Assembly: GCA_900318105.1 (NCBI GenBank)
Contig: ONJG01000044.1
Location: 1 to 35,566, forward strand
Source: an uncultured Eubacteriales bacterium
Lineage (GTDB): Bacteria; Bacillota; Clostridia; Peptostreptococcales; Anaerovoracaceae
Length of the DNA stretch: 35,566 nt
Direction of reading: 5' to 3'
A program made the translations under genes and the position numbers. Below the pieces are notes generated by a model. The model had not been told where the DNA came from, ran no database searches, and was given only the letters and a program-made list of their open reading frames with translations. This document shows, in pieces, positions 17,449-28,100 of the stretch (within the stretch, counting starts at the first letter, position 1; every line of letters starts with the position of its first letter).

Positions 17449-17637
17449 CTATTTGTTCTTTTTGATTTCCTGAGAAAGCATCTTGGAAAGTCTTTCCTTG
17501 GCTTTGTCGTCGAGTGCGTTGTCATCACCTGCGAGGAAAGCTTCCAGATTGGGCAGGCGAACGCCGGCTTTGTAGTTCATCTTGAACAGTTCAACGTTCA
17601 GTCTTTCCACTGTATCTCTCATTTCCTGATTGGTCAT
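17449..17637 (-). CDS. Small protein of unknown function downstream of hypA
   Basis: A 62-residue protein beginning MTNQEMRDTVERLNVELF and ending in a Lys-rich KKNK tail. I do not recognise a family. The start at 17637 is set by AAGGAGG five bases upstream; this ribosome binding site overlaps the hypA stop codon, which suggests translational coupling. The frame is open to 17676, but that would overlap hypA. Predicted mostly helical, with the segment YKAGVRLPNLEAFLAGDDNAL in the middle. Confidence 0.72.
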   Translation of the reverse strand: MTNQEMRDTVERLNVELFKMNYKAGVRLPNLEAFLAGDDNALDDKAKERLSKMLSQEIKKNK

Positions 17638-17647
17638 ATGAGCCTCC

Positions 17648-18019
17648 TTATTCAGCTGAATCATCTGCATCGTCATCTTCGACTTCGATGTTTTTGATTC
17701 TCATTTCATTACCGCGAAGCAGCCATGTGTTTCCGCCGCCGCATTTCGGGCAGGTCTTTCCGTAAGAAACGGTGTTGTAAGATATCTTGCAATCATCACA
17801 CCAGCTCACGGCAGGGATCTCATCACATTTGAGCTTGGTTCCCTCGAGCAGGTGGTGTTTCTTGGTGTACCAGTCCCAGTAATCGTACAGATATGCAGGG
17901 ACTATACCCGAGACCTCCCCGAATTCGAGCGTTACGGATTTGATATTATCAATACCTTGCTCTTCGGCAAACTTGACCACTTCTTTAACTGCGTAATTAA
18001 CTAATCCCAGTTCGTGCAT
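17648..18019 (-). CDS. hypA: HypA-family nickel metallochaperone
   Basis: A 123-residue protein. It starts MHELGLVNYAV, with the MHE nickel-binding N-terminus of HypA, and carries a zinc-binding loop with two CxxC motifs (WCDDCKI and TCPKCGG). HypA delivers nickel to NiFe hydrogenase or urease precursors. No hypB-F, hydrogenase or urease genes are visible in this window. The acidic C-terminal tail (EVEDDDADDSAE) is extra. It starts 15 bases after the oxidoreductase stop. A TAGGAG sits 12 bases before the ATG, so the site is weak and expression may depend on the upstream gene. Confidence 0.88.
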   Translation of the reverse strand: MHELGLVNYAVKEVVKFAEEQGIDNIKSVTLEFGEVSGIVPAYLYDYWDWYTKKHHLLEGTKLKCDEIPAVSWCDDCKISYNTVSYGKTCPKCGGGNTWLLRGNEMRIKNIEVEDDDADDSAE

Positions 18020-18034
18020 TTTACTGTCTGACTC

Positions 18035-20839
18035 CTATCTTGAAGCTTTGCCGCCGGTTATTTTGTTCTTGATGATGCTTGCAACACGGCCCGGCATGTT
18101 CTTTCCGATGCCTACGAACTTCTGCTCTGCAGGAATCATGCGGGAGTACAGATCTCCGTCCGGACGACGGAAGAGGTGAATCGCATCGAACTTACACTGA
18201 ACGGTGCACATACCGCAGCCGATGCACTTGTTGGTGTCGACCACGCTGCGTCCGCACTTGAGACATCTCTCTGCTTCCAGTTTGATCTGATCCTCTGTGA
18301 AGTTCTTGATCTCGTAGTTCATCGTCATCTTCTTGCTCTCGTCGATGCCTCTTACCTGACGCTGAGGTCTTCTGTAGTCGTCTACAGGGAATACGACATC
18401 GTCTTTGTCGAGCATTACGAAGTTACGTGTATTTCTGTGGATCGTCAGGTGCTGTCCTTCGTTGACATATCTGTGGAGTGATACAGCGCCTTCACGTCCC
18501 TGTGCGAGTGCATCTACAACGAACTTCTGACCGGATACGATATCTCCGCCTGCGAAGATGTCAGGATCTGTTGTCTGAAGTGTCACAGGATCTGCGATGA
18601 TGAGGCCGCGAGGCGAGAGCTCAACCTTTGTGCCCTCGAAGAGGCTTCCGAGATCCGGCTTCTGACCGATACTGAAGAGTACTGTTGTGCAGGCTTCTTC
18701 AGTTGTGTCTTTGTCATCGAACTGAGGATCGAATCTGCCCTCTGCGTTCTTGACCTGTGTGCATTTTCTGAACTTGATGCCCTTGACTTTGCCGCCGTCT
18801 GTGATGACTTCTGTCTGGCCCCAGCCCGGATTGATCGTGATGCCCTCGGCTTCGAGGAAGTCCTGATCCTCTTTACCCATCGGCATGTCTTCGTACTGCT
18901 CGAGGCAGTAGAGGGAAACGCTCTTGGCTCCCTGACGGATGGCTGTACGGGCAACGTCTGCACCGATGGAGCCGCCGCCGATAACTACTACGTTGCCGGA
19001 AAGCTTCTTGGCCTTGCCGAGTGTGACGTCTTTGACATAATCAACGCCGCCGATAACTCCTGCTGCATCTCCGCCCGGAATGTCGAGTTTGCCGCAGTTC
19101 TGGAGTCCTGTGCCCACGAAGAATCCCTTGAAGCCTTCTTCTCTGAGCTGAGGAATCGTAACGTCTTTACCGACTTCAACGCCGCATCTGAACTCAACGC
19201 CCATCTCTTTGAGGATATCGATCTCAGCATTTACAACGTCTTTTTCAAGTCTGAAGTTAGGAATACCGAGTGTCATCATGCCGCCCGGTACAGGGTTCTT
19301 TTCAAATACCACCGGGCTGTATCCTTCGATAGCCAGGAAGTATGCGCAGGAGAGACCTGCAGGGCCCGAACCGATGATGGCAACTTTCTGGTCGAAGCGC
19401 TCTCTTGTGGTGGATACCATAGGAGGTACATATCTGGTTTCTGCCTCGAGATCCTTGGCTGCGATGAACTGCTTGATGTCGTCGATTGCCAGAGCCTCGT
19501 CGATTGTGCCTCTTGTACATTCATCCTCGCAGTACTTGCAGCAGATGGCTCCGCATACTGCAGGGAATGGGTTGTCTCTCTTGATGAGCTTGAGAGCTTC
19601 CTGGTACTCTCCGCGGGATGCCATGTCGATGTATCCCTGGATGGAGATGTGAAGCGGGCAGGCAGACTTACAAGGTGCCGTACCTGTAGGCCATGTCTGG
19701 ATAACGCCGTTTTCGTTCTTGTAGTTCCAGTTCCACTTTTCCTCAGGCCAGAAGTTGCTGTCAGGCAGCTCCTGCTTTGGATATTCAATCTCGCCGTGCT
19801 TGGTGCAGAGCTTCTGTCCGAGTCTGACAGCGCCGGCAGGGCAAACCTCCACGCACTTGCCGCAGGCAACGCACTTCTCAGGATCGACTTCGGATGCATA
19901 TGCGGAAGCCGACATGTTAGGTGTGTTGAAGAGCTGCGATGTACGAAGGGCGTTACAAACACCTATTGCGCAGTTGCAGATAGCGAAGATTTTGTTTTCT
20001 CCGTCGATGTTTGTGACCTGATGTACGTAACCCTTTTCCTCTGCAGCCTCGAGAATCTCGATAGCTTCATCGTAAGTGATGTCGTATCCCATGCCTGTCT
20101 CTTTGCAGTAGTCAGCGAAGTCGCCGAGGCCCATGCACCAGTACTGCATGATATCTCCGGATCCCTCGCCACGCTCTGTCTGCTGCTTACGGCAGGAGCA
20201 CATACCGATACCGATGTGGCCTTCATATTTCTTGAGCCAGTAGGAGATGTGCTCGATGTCGAGCGACTCGCACTCTGCAGGGATGGCTTTCTCTACAGGA
20301 ATTACATGCATTCCGATACCGTTACCGCCTTTGCCGACCATCTGTGTGATGCCGGCGAGAGGCAGGTAAGTCATACGCTCGAAGAAGTCCGCAACCTGCG
20401 GTGTCTCCGGCATGATCTGGTCTCTCATGACCATAATCTCTGCGGCGCCCGGTACGAACATGTCGAGTACGTAACGTCTCTCGTGATTCGGATTCTTGCC
20501 GTCGAGGTTCTCGTTGTGCCACTCTACAAGACCGAACTGGCCGAGTGCCTCGAGGACTGTCTTGAGATGCTCATCGTCATAACCTGTGAGCTCTTTCATT
20601 ACGGCAAACGTTCTTGGTTTACGCTTGCCCATCTTGAGTGCGGCATCCAGGCAGTCGTCAGCGATATTCTGTCCGTATCTTCTGACGATGTACTGATAGC
20701 CGCAGTCGATTCCCCAGTACTCGGGAGAATCTGTGGAAACTTTTTCGAGACCGAGCAGAACGTCCTTGCGGTCCGTGATGATCTTTGCGAGTTTAAAGAT
20801 CTTCTCGTCTCGTGTCATTGGTTTCTTTGCCTTTGCCAT
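18035..20839 (-). CDS. Large Fe-S / FAD NAD(P)-dependent oxidoreductase (GltD/NfnB-like core)
   Basis: A 934-residue cytoplasmic redox protein. Residues 1-300 form an N-terminal region with a helical part and cysteine motifs CSCRKQQ (214-220) and ICNCAIGVC (287-295). A 4Fe-4S ferredoxin motif follows at Cys323, 326, 329 and 333. A GltD-type cysteine domain lies at about 390-441. The FAD-binding motif GSGPAG is at 490-495, and a second Rossmann motif, VVVIGGGSIGADVA, binds NAD(P). The C-terminus adds KCIGCGMCTVQCK. The core resembles glutamate synthase small subunit and NfnB flavoproteins that pass electrons between NAD(P)H and ferredoxin clusters. The partner is unknown. It lies 56 bases after tetR. 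Confidence 0.85.
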   Translation of the reverse strand: MAKAKKPMTRDEKIFKLAKIITDRKDVLLGLEKVSTDSPEYWGIDCGYQYIVRRYGQNIADDCLDAALKMGKRKPRTFAVMKELTGYDDEHLKTVLEALGQFGLVEWHNENLDGKNPNHERRYVLDMFVPGAAEIMVMRDQIMPETPQVADFFERMTYLPLAGITQMVGKGGNGIGMHVIPVEKAIPAECESLDIEHISYWLKKYEGHIGIGMCSCRKQQTERGEGSGDIMQYWCMGLGDFADYCKETGMGYDITYDEAIEILEAAEEKGYVHQVTNIDGENKIFAICNCAIGVCNALRTSQLFNTPNMSASAYASEVDPEKCVACGKCVEVCPAGAVRLGQKLCTKHGEIEYPKQELPDSNFWPEEKWNWNYKNENGVIQTWPTGTAPCKSACPLHISIQGYIDMASRGEYQEALKLIKRDNPFPAVCGAICCKYCEDECTRGTIDEALAIDDIKQFIAAKDLEAETRYVPPMVSTTRERFDQKVAIIGSGPAGLSCAYFLAIEGYSPVVFEKNPVPGGMMTLGIPNFRLEKDVVNAEIDILKEMGVEFRCGVEVGKDVTIPQLREEGFKGFFVGTGLQNCGKLDIPGGDAAGVIGGVDYVKDVTLGKAKKLSGNVVVIGGGSIGADVARTAIRQGAKSVSLYCLEQYEDMPMGKEDQDFLEAEGITINPGWGQTEVITDGGKVKGIKFRKCTQVKNAEGRFDPQFDDKDTTEEACTTVLFSIGQKPDLGSLFEGTKVELSPRGLIIADPVTLQTTDPDIFAGGDIVSGQKFVVDALAQGREGAVSLHRYVNEGQHLTIHRNTRNFVMLDKDDVVFPVDDYRRPQRQVRGIDESKKMTMNYEIKNFTEDQIKLEAERCLKCGRSVVDTNKCIGCGMCTVQCKFDAIHLFRRPDGDLYSRMIPAEQKFVGIGKNMPGRVASIIKNKITGGKASR

Positions 20840-20895
20840 CTTTCCCTCTCTTTCATCTTACAATTAATTTGTATTTGTATCTTATAAATTAATAC

Positions 20896-21474
20896 CTATT
20901 TTATGATGATTCCGTTGACCAGTATGGAGGCGACCTCCGCCAGAGCATCCTGGTACGAAATCTTATTCTCAACGAGCACATCTTTCTGGAAGAATGTCTC
21001 TATCGTCGACTGGAACATGGTCTTGAATATGGTAAGGGATATGGGCCTGATGGAGCCTTCCTCGATTCCCTGTTTGAGCAGGGCCTCCGCACCGAACCAG
21101 TAGCTCTCCCTGCAGGACTGCCAGTGCTTGTATACGCTCGGGTATTTTTCCTTGAGTACATTCAGCTGGCTGAGGTCCGTGTGAACGTATCTTTCGGGAA
21201 CCCGTCCGATGACCTTGAGGAGCTTTTCAACTGTATTCAGATTCTCATCAGCGATGATGCTCTTTTCCTCTGCCAGGGCATCATCAAAAAAACGGTCGAT
21301 TGTTTCAATCATAATCGACCGCTTGTCGCGGAATACCGTATATATGGTCTTTTTGCTCATGCCTAAAGAGCGGGCGAGATCGTCCATAGTAAATCTCGTG
21401 CCCTTGGAATCAAACCATTTCGCAGCTTCGTCAAGGATGCGAACTCTCAGTTCGTCACTGGTCACTGTTGTCAT
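20896..21474 (-). CDS. TetR-family transcriptional regulator
   Basis: A 192-residue regulator. The N-terminal HTH (about residues 8-55) contains RILDEAAKWFDSKGTRFTMDDLARSLGMSKKTIYTVFRDK in order, the typical TetR DNA-binding domain. The C-terminal half is the variable ligand-binding domain. It is encoded just upstream of the oxidoreductase on the same strand, so it most likely controls that cluster and itself. A candidate operator lies at 21499-21526. The ligand is unknown. Confidence 0.9.
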   Translation of the reverse strand: MTTVTSDELRVRILDEAAKWFDSKGTRFTMDDLARSLGMSKKTIYTVFRDKRSIMIETIDRFFDDALAEEKSIIADENLNTVEKLLKVIGRVPERYVHTDLSQLNVLKEKYPSVYKHWQSCRESYWFGAEALLKQGIEEGSIRPISLTIFKTMFQSTIETFFQKDVLVENKISYQDALAEVASILVNGIIIK

Positions 21475-21498
21475 CTTTCATCCCTCAGATTTCAACTC

Positions 21499-21526
21499 GG
21501 AAACTATTTTCATAATTTCCGTTTCC
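21499..21526. promoter_or_regulatory. Candidate operator upstream of tetR
   Basis: GGAAAC (21499-21504) and GTTTCC (21521-21526) form an inverted repeat with a 16-base centre, 25 bases before the tetR start. A weak minus-strand promoter (TTGCCT at 21566-21561, 18 bases, TAGAAT at 21542-21537) lies just upstream. The size suits a TetR operator, but there is no direct proof. Confidence 0.4.
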
Positions 21527-21690
21527 TATTGACTTGATTCTACCATCTGAGAGCCTGTATAGGCAAGGAAATCCGGCCAATAATATGTGTATTTTTTTGT
21601 TCTTTCTGCATTATTCACGACTCATCAAAAGCCGGGCGCAAATATGGTATATTTCCCGAAAAAAAGGTGGATTTTCTACCACATAAGCTT

Positions 21691-21696
21691 TATAAT
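21691..21696 (+). promoter_or_regulatory. -10 box of the tRNA-Val promoter
   Basis: A perfect TATAAT at 21691-21696 lies 22 bases before the tRNA gene. The -35 region at 17 bases (TGGATT) is weak. Confidence 0.5.
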
Positions 21697-21717
21697 AAAC
21701 AGCGACGTCGCAAATAC

Positions 21718-21793
21718 GGTCTATTAGCTCAGTTGGGAGAGCGACAGGGTGACAACCTGTAGGTCATTGGTTCAAGTCCAATATAGGCCACCA
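21718..21793 (+). tRNA. tRNA-Val (anticodon GAC)
   Basis: A 76-base cloverleaf. The acceptor stem GGTCTAT pairs with ATAGGCC, allowing one G-U pair. The D arm is GCTC/GAGC. The anticodon stem ACAGG/CCTGT has loop GTGACAA, giving anticodon GAC (valine). The T arm is ATTGG-TTCAAGT-CCAAT. The CCA end is encoded (21791-21793). A strong terminator follows immediately. Confidence 0.96.
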
Positions 21794-21797
21794 CCTG

Positions 21798-21830
21798 AAT
21801 CCCTTGTAAAATCAAGGGATTTTTGTTTTG
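21798..21830 (+). terminator. Terminator after tRNA-Val
   Basis: AATCCCTTG (21798-21806) pairs with CAAGGGATT (21813-21821) around a 6-base loop, followed by a T-rich tract (TTTTGTTTTG). Confidence 0.88.
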
Positions 21831-21847
21831 CGACTGCAATCTGGAGG

Positions 21848-22000
21848 ATGAAATCAAGGATTACATACTTGCAGGCGAGAAGCTGGTACGAACAGCGCAA
21901 TAAAGACATCAATAAAGGACAGACTGAAACAATACTCAGGCTGGCCCGTACTCTTGGGTGCAGCATGGAGGATCTGCTGGAGCCGGTGTTTGTCTTCTGA
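21848..22000 (+). pseudogene. Remnant of an XRE-type helix-turn-helix regulator
   Basis: A 50-codon reading frame. Its C-terminal part, ETILRLARTLGCSMEDLLE, matches the end of XRE/Cro-type HTH domains, and the preceding WYEQRNKDINKG fits the recognition-helix end and following turn. The N-terminal half of the HTH is missing, and GGAGG touches the ATG with no spacing. This suggests a truncated copy rather than a working regulator. It follows the tRNA-Val terminator directly and fits a decayed insertion downstream of a tRNA. Confidence 0.6.
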
Positions 22001-22013
22001 AGCTTGAAAACTT

Positions 22014-22045
22014 AAGGTTTTGTAAGAAAATACAAGACCTTTTTT
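22014..22045 (+). terminator. Terminator between the XRE remnant and the adhesin
   Basis: AAGGTTTTGTA (22014-22024) pairs with TACAAGACCTT (22031-22041) with one G-U pair and a 6-base loop, followed by TTTTT. Confidence 0.8.
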
Positions 22046-22046
22046 G

Positions 22047-22075
22047 TTTACATAAAAGCGCCAAGATTGTATAAT
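22047..22075 (+). promoter_or_regulatory. Promoter of the surface adhesin gene
   Basis: TTTACA (22047-22052) and a perfect TATAAT (22070-22075) are separated by 17 bases. The 5' UTR is about 100 bases. Confidence 0.75.
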
Positions 22076-22180
22076 TAACGTAATTATGACTATGCAGTCG
22101 AATGTGATTATTTAATCGCGTTTACCGGCTGCTAGAGATGAATAATTTTAAAATTAAAACTGTTAAGGAAACGGTAAATT

Positions 22181-25100
22181 ATGGGTAAGAACAACAGAGC
22201 AAAAAGAACAATCAGCAGATCTTTGTCAGTAATGCTGGCTTTTTTTATGGTCGCGACGGCCGTCCTCACCGGAATAGGAGGGGTAACTGAGGAAGCATAT
22301 GCCAAGGCCGCGGGTGATAAGAACAAGCAGGCATGTGATAACTGTAAGATGGTGTTAAAAGGCGATGCTCCTTCAATGCCGGATTACTCTTCGTATGTGA
22401 TGGGAAAGAACCCTGAGGAAGAGGCGGGGAGGCCTATCCTTAATGACCAAAAAGCAGGTCTTTCTTACGGAAACAACGGTTATTCCACAACTCCGTTGAC
22501 CTACGAAACAGTAATTCCGGGTGCGGTTTACCGAGGTGGCAACGCCAAGTCGGGAAAACAGAAAACGAACGATTCTGATCCCGATATATATTTTGACGAG
22601 GATCCCAACGACTTTGCCAACGTTCTTCCCTACGGCAATACCTACATCGACACAAAAAAGCTGAATTGGGACGCGGACAACGATTTTACGATTGAGATTG
22701 CACAAGGGGCTCCTTTCAAATGGATTGCCGGTGCAAACTACAGTGGGCTAACGGATTCAACAAAAGAATTTGCGGTGGTAATGGATCCTCTGGGCGATGG
22801 CAGCGGCCTGGCCGATGATGTTGCGCCCATTATTGCCTATGTAGGACCTGTTAAGGGCTATCTGGGTAACACTCCGGAGGATTGGCGAGGAGACTCGAAG
22901 CCTGCTCCGGCCGATGGTCAGAAAAATATCATCGATGCTTCCAGTTTGGGATTGGAATACCTCTACAGAATCACGTATCGCGATGCTGCGACCCTAAAAG
23001 ACGGCACCAAGGGAAACCTGGTTATAACGGCTACCAGGGTAGAAATTGAGACTACGGCTACGCAGGACAATGCCGTTATTACCTTGCAGCTAGCAAATGA
23101 ACTAAATCTGGGTGCGCATCTTAAGAAGAAAAACGGCGACTACATTAACACCCAGGAATATGTGGCGAAAACAGCCGATGAAATGCGAGAGTCTCTGCAG
23201 GGCACGGGCCTTAGCGGCAACGGTTGGATTGTTGACAAACATACCCTTGCGGCGACTGGCGTCATTATCGACCTTGATATCAAGGTAACCGACTCAGAGG
23301 ACAATCCTGTGAAGGGAAGCATCTCTTACGCAGCCAAGGACATGGACATTGAAAACTTCCAGAGCCAATGGGGACGCTCCATTGCCGGAGAAGATAAATA
23401 TATGTTCAACGAAGCGCTAACCATCGTAGACGGTTCGCTTTCTTATGCGGTCACGCCTTACTACGACCATGCGCATGAAACGACAAGGGCCACCGGCTGG
23501 ATTCCGGTACGTCCTGGATCGGATGAGGTGCGCACTTCTCCTCTTCACATAACAAAGACGGGGAGCGGGTCGCATGCAAATGGCGTACGTTTCTCGGGTG
23601 TTGGCAACGTGATGCTGCGCGACAAGAATGAAAGCTTCAAAGACGCTCTCGCCAACTGGTCGGGAGCGAGCGTTACTTTAGCCAGCGAAATACGTACCGC
23701 CCTTGGCAATCATTCGCGCAATGCGGATACCACGGCAAAGCTTGACCTGGATTCGTACACAATAAGTGACAACTTCAAGAAGCAGCTCCAGGGAAAGATT
23801 AAGGACGAGAATAATAATATTGTTCCTTGGAAGCAGATGACGAACAAGCAAATCTTCGACTATCTGGGAGATGGCTCGTTTGGAGACCGCCGCGGCGACC
23901 GTGGAACATTCGACACCGGATTTGCGGTACTGATGGACGCCTCGGGCTTCAAGCTGCAATGGTCTGGCTCGATGCATAATGCCGGAAATATTGGTACGAA
24001 TCTTTTCGACGACTCCATTTATACCTACGTGGAGCAGACCCACGGCACCGGCGGTGGTATCTACTTTGAAACCTACGACATTGCCGGCGATTGCAAGGTT
24101 AATCGCGCCGAGGGCACAGTCACCATGGGCAAGGGTACGGATGCAACTGTTACCGTGGTGCCCGAGGACGGATACCGCATAGATACCATCAAAATTGGTG
24201 CAAAAGCATTAGGGAATCCGAAAACCTTTACCCCCATCTACGACGACAGCGGTGCTGTGACGAAGATCAAGGATAGCACCGGGATCGAGCATGCCCTGAC
24301 GGATGGTAAGGTTGCCATTACGGATGACCCCTACGGCAGCATTACCTTTGAAGCGAATGCCGGTGGTTCGATTGATGTGACGCTGCCTAACATGGACGAT
24401 CCGCGTCACATCCATGCCGATTTTACGGCAGATTACTACTTCTATAAGGTTTGGAAAAGCAAAACACAAGCTCCCACTAGCCTTAAACTAACGGCAACAC
24501 CATATGCCTACAAATTCAAGGAAGTTACCATTGATAACACCAAGTACACCATTACCGGCAACACATTTACTGGCGGCGGCAAAAGCTACGAGTTGAAAAA
24601 CAATGCGCTGGAAATAGGCGAAGCCCCCGATATCACTGTGTATTACCTGGAAGGAAACGACCTTGTTTCCTATACATATGACGACCCGAACGACCCGGAC
24701 AGCAGGAGAGTCGATGAGAGATATACCATCCGTCTTGAATACGAAAAGAATGGCGAGCCGGTTACCTTTGAAGTGGTAAAGGCGGACGCAGATAATGCAG
24801 ATGAAACGAATGTTATAGCGGAGACAGATGCCGATGGCTATCCGGTCTGGAAGATTCGCTATCCGGCTGCGGGCTACAAGACCAAGAGTGGAAAAGAATG
24901 GTCTGCGCTTCCTATCGAGACGAAGCCATCCGCTCACAACATAAACCATGTAGAGCGCAATTACTGGTTCGTAACAGAAGACGCTCCGGGCTGGGCGCTC
25001 GTGGAATACGACAACAGCAAAGCCGAGGCACCCGGCGTCATCGATACAGCAAAGAATCACAAAGGGTTCGACCCCGACGCCGTCGGAGAGGTTTATAAGG

Positions 25101-28100
25101 TTGGTTTTAGCGGACCCCTTTCGGCCTGGGCTCTTGCATCAACTAAGGATGTTGATAATTCAGGCGAGGTAATAAAGGACGCGGCAAGCTCCAACCACGC
25201 ATACATGTCTGTGTTCTCCGATCACGACAAAGCCATCACCAAGCACAACGACACCTGGGGCGGCAAGATCGTGAACATCCCGCTGGTTGTCGTGAATGCG
25301 GAGAAGACCTGGGATGACTTCAGCAATGCATTCAACACGCGCCAGGATGTATGGTTCCATATCGATGCTACAATTGGCGGCACAAAGACAAAAGACGTAT
25401 TGCCGCCGCAGAAGCTGGCAGCAACAGAGAGCGGCAATGTTCAGACCAAGACCTGGGGCAACAAGAAAGGCTATGGCGACGACTATCTGAGCGAATACGC
25501 TGAAACAGATGTGAACTACAGCAAGGTTAAGGTCGTTGGTACGACATCAGATCTTCCGAAGGATATCTATTATGCGCGGTCTGAGAGTAACCCTCACATG
25601 TACGTTCCTATGGAGCCTGATGGATATAACGAGGTAGGCGGAGTCCAGGTTCCGAAATATAAGTCTGCCAAAGAAGGCGACACATACTACGTTAACGAGC
25701 TCTCCGAAGTTGACGGCAACGGTAAATCTATTACCTACACCCTGCGTGAGACCGATGCAGAAGGAAACGAGCTCGATAAGAGCGATGCCAGCAAGTATCT
25801 TGTCGGTTATGAGTCGGAAGTCTCCGATGTAAAAAAAGATGACGAACAGGCAACGCTGGACGAAGTCAAGGTCGTCTCCTACACCGGCAAGGTGAAGAAC
25901 ACTCTGGAGACCGTGGACTTCGAGGTCACCAAGATCTGGAAAGAAAACGGAGCGACGGGTGCGGAAAGGACTCATAGTTCCGATGAAGACTTCGACAGAG
26001 ATGTCACCAAGCTGAAGGAAAACTATACGCTGAAAGAGAATGGCAAGGTGCTTGCAGATACAGATGCACTCAAGCTTCAGCCGAAAACCGTGGCGCCATA
26101 TGTGCCGGCCAGCGGCGATGATCCCGCATCAGGTATCCTTGAAACAAAGAAGGGCGCAGACGGAACGGAAATAGTGTTCAAGTGGCACAATATTCCAAAG
26201 TACGTAGGTGATAAGGACAGCGAAGGAAAGCCAATCGTCCGCAAAGCAATATACAGCGTAACTGAAACCGCGCTGAATGGTTATAATGCACCGGCCTATG
26301 ATAATGCAGCCACTGATGCTGAGAGCAAGTCCGGCGAGAAGGCAGCGGCATATAACAAGGGCAAAGTCACAAACGAGGTAACCCCGCCTGAAGGCACACC
26401 GAAGCAGACCTGGGGCGAAAAGGATCAGCCTCAGTCCGTCAGTGGCAAGGATATGTTTAAAGTCACTACGGAGACAGATATAGAGGGCGGTTCTAACGTA
26501 ATCAAGGAAGTAAAACTCATCGATCCGAAGACAGGTAATTCAGTAAACAGCGTCACGGTTCCGGAGGGAATCTATACTGTTGATGCGGACGGTAAAATCA
26601 CATTTACACCGGTCACGGGATTTGTCGGCAACCCAACACCGGTGGGTGTACGCGGCACGGATGCAAATGGCCTTTCAGCTGACACCACATATACGCCACA
26701 CATCTGTGACACTGAAACAACGGTCAAGCGCACCATAGTCTATGAATATTCAAATGGTGCCCCTGTATTAGATGGTGAAGGTAATCCGAAGACAGTTATA
26801 CAGACCGTGACATTTAAGGGTATCGTCAATCCGGACACAGGTGAGATTACATATCCCGGCAATCCGACGGAAACCTTCCCGGAAGTGCAGAGCGGTGATA
26901 TCGACGGTTACACCGTAGACAGACCGAAGGTGGAAGATGAGACAGTGCGTCCGCGTGATAAAGACCTGTTCGAAAAGGTCATATATTCACCACTGGGCGT
27001 GAGTGCTACACCTGACAGGACATATGGACTTCCAAATAAACCTCAGAATGGAGCTTTACCATTCAAAATGGAGACTGAGACTTATACCGATGGAACTCCG
27101 AACGAGCTTACCATCAAGCTGGTTGATCCTACGACAGGTAAGGAAGTCGACGGCAAATCCGTTCCTGCGGTAGATGATGAGGGCAACACCGTCGGAACCT
27201 ACACGCTTAATGACGACGGTACAGTCACTTACACGCCAAGCAAGGACTATGTAGGTAACCCCAGACCTCTTGAAGTGACGGGAACCGATAAGTTCGGAAC
27301 AAAGGCCAGGACGACATACACGCCGCACATCGTAGATCCGGTTATTGAGGATGAGGCGAGCCGCAACATTACCTACACTTATCTGACCGAAGACGGAAAA
27401 GAAGCTTCTGCTACCATCACTCAGAAGGTCACGATGAAACGTCATGCAAAGAGGGTTGATCCTGAGACAGGTGAGGTCCTCGAGTGGGCGCCTTGGGAGC
27501 CTGCTGAATTCCCGGCAGTTCCGAATCCGGGACATGTGGACGAGAAGACCTGGACTGCCAATAAGTCCGCTCAGGCGGCTACAGTGACAGAGCCTGGTCC
27601 TGCTGAGGATGTGCATGTCGTATATACCAAAGAGCCCTACACGGTCATATACCACAACGGCGACCACGGAAAGAGCGACGGTAAGGGCGACCAGAAGGGC
27701 GAGGATTACAACAATGCCGTTACAGGCGGTAACGGCGTCACGCCGGCTAAGGGGTGGCACTTCACCGGCAAGTATACGTATGTGATCAAGGACAAGACCG
27801 GCAAGGTGATTGAGACGGGAGAGACTGATGATCCGAAATCCGTCAAGATAACAGGAAACGTCGAATTCACGCCGATTTATGCACCGAACAAGTACACCAT
27901 CAAGTACGATCCGAATGGCGGAAAAGGCAAGATGGGTGACCAGAAGTTTACCGGCGAAGATGATGCCGCGACATCAAAGGCAAATAAGTTCACGCGCAAA
28001 GGCTACGAGTTTATAGGCTTCAAAGCCAAACTGCCTGATGGCACTTACCTGAAGGATGCGAATGGCAACGACCTCATATTCAAGAACCCCGATGATTTCA

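Noticed and set aside
19649..20887. 412-codon open frame on the plus strand
   Set aside because: It lies antisense to the well-supported oxidoreductase gene and has no recognisable domain or ribosome binding site.
21749..22000. 83-codon open frame starting inside tRNA-Val
   Set aside because: The first third is tRNA and terminator sequence. Only the part from 21848 resembles a protein, and that is listed as an XRE remnant.
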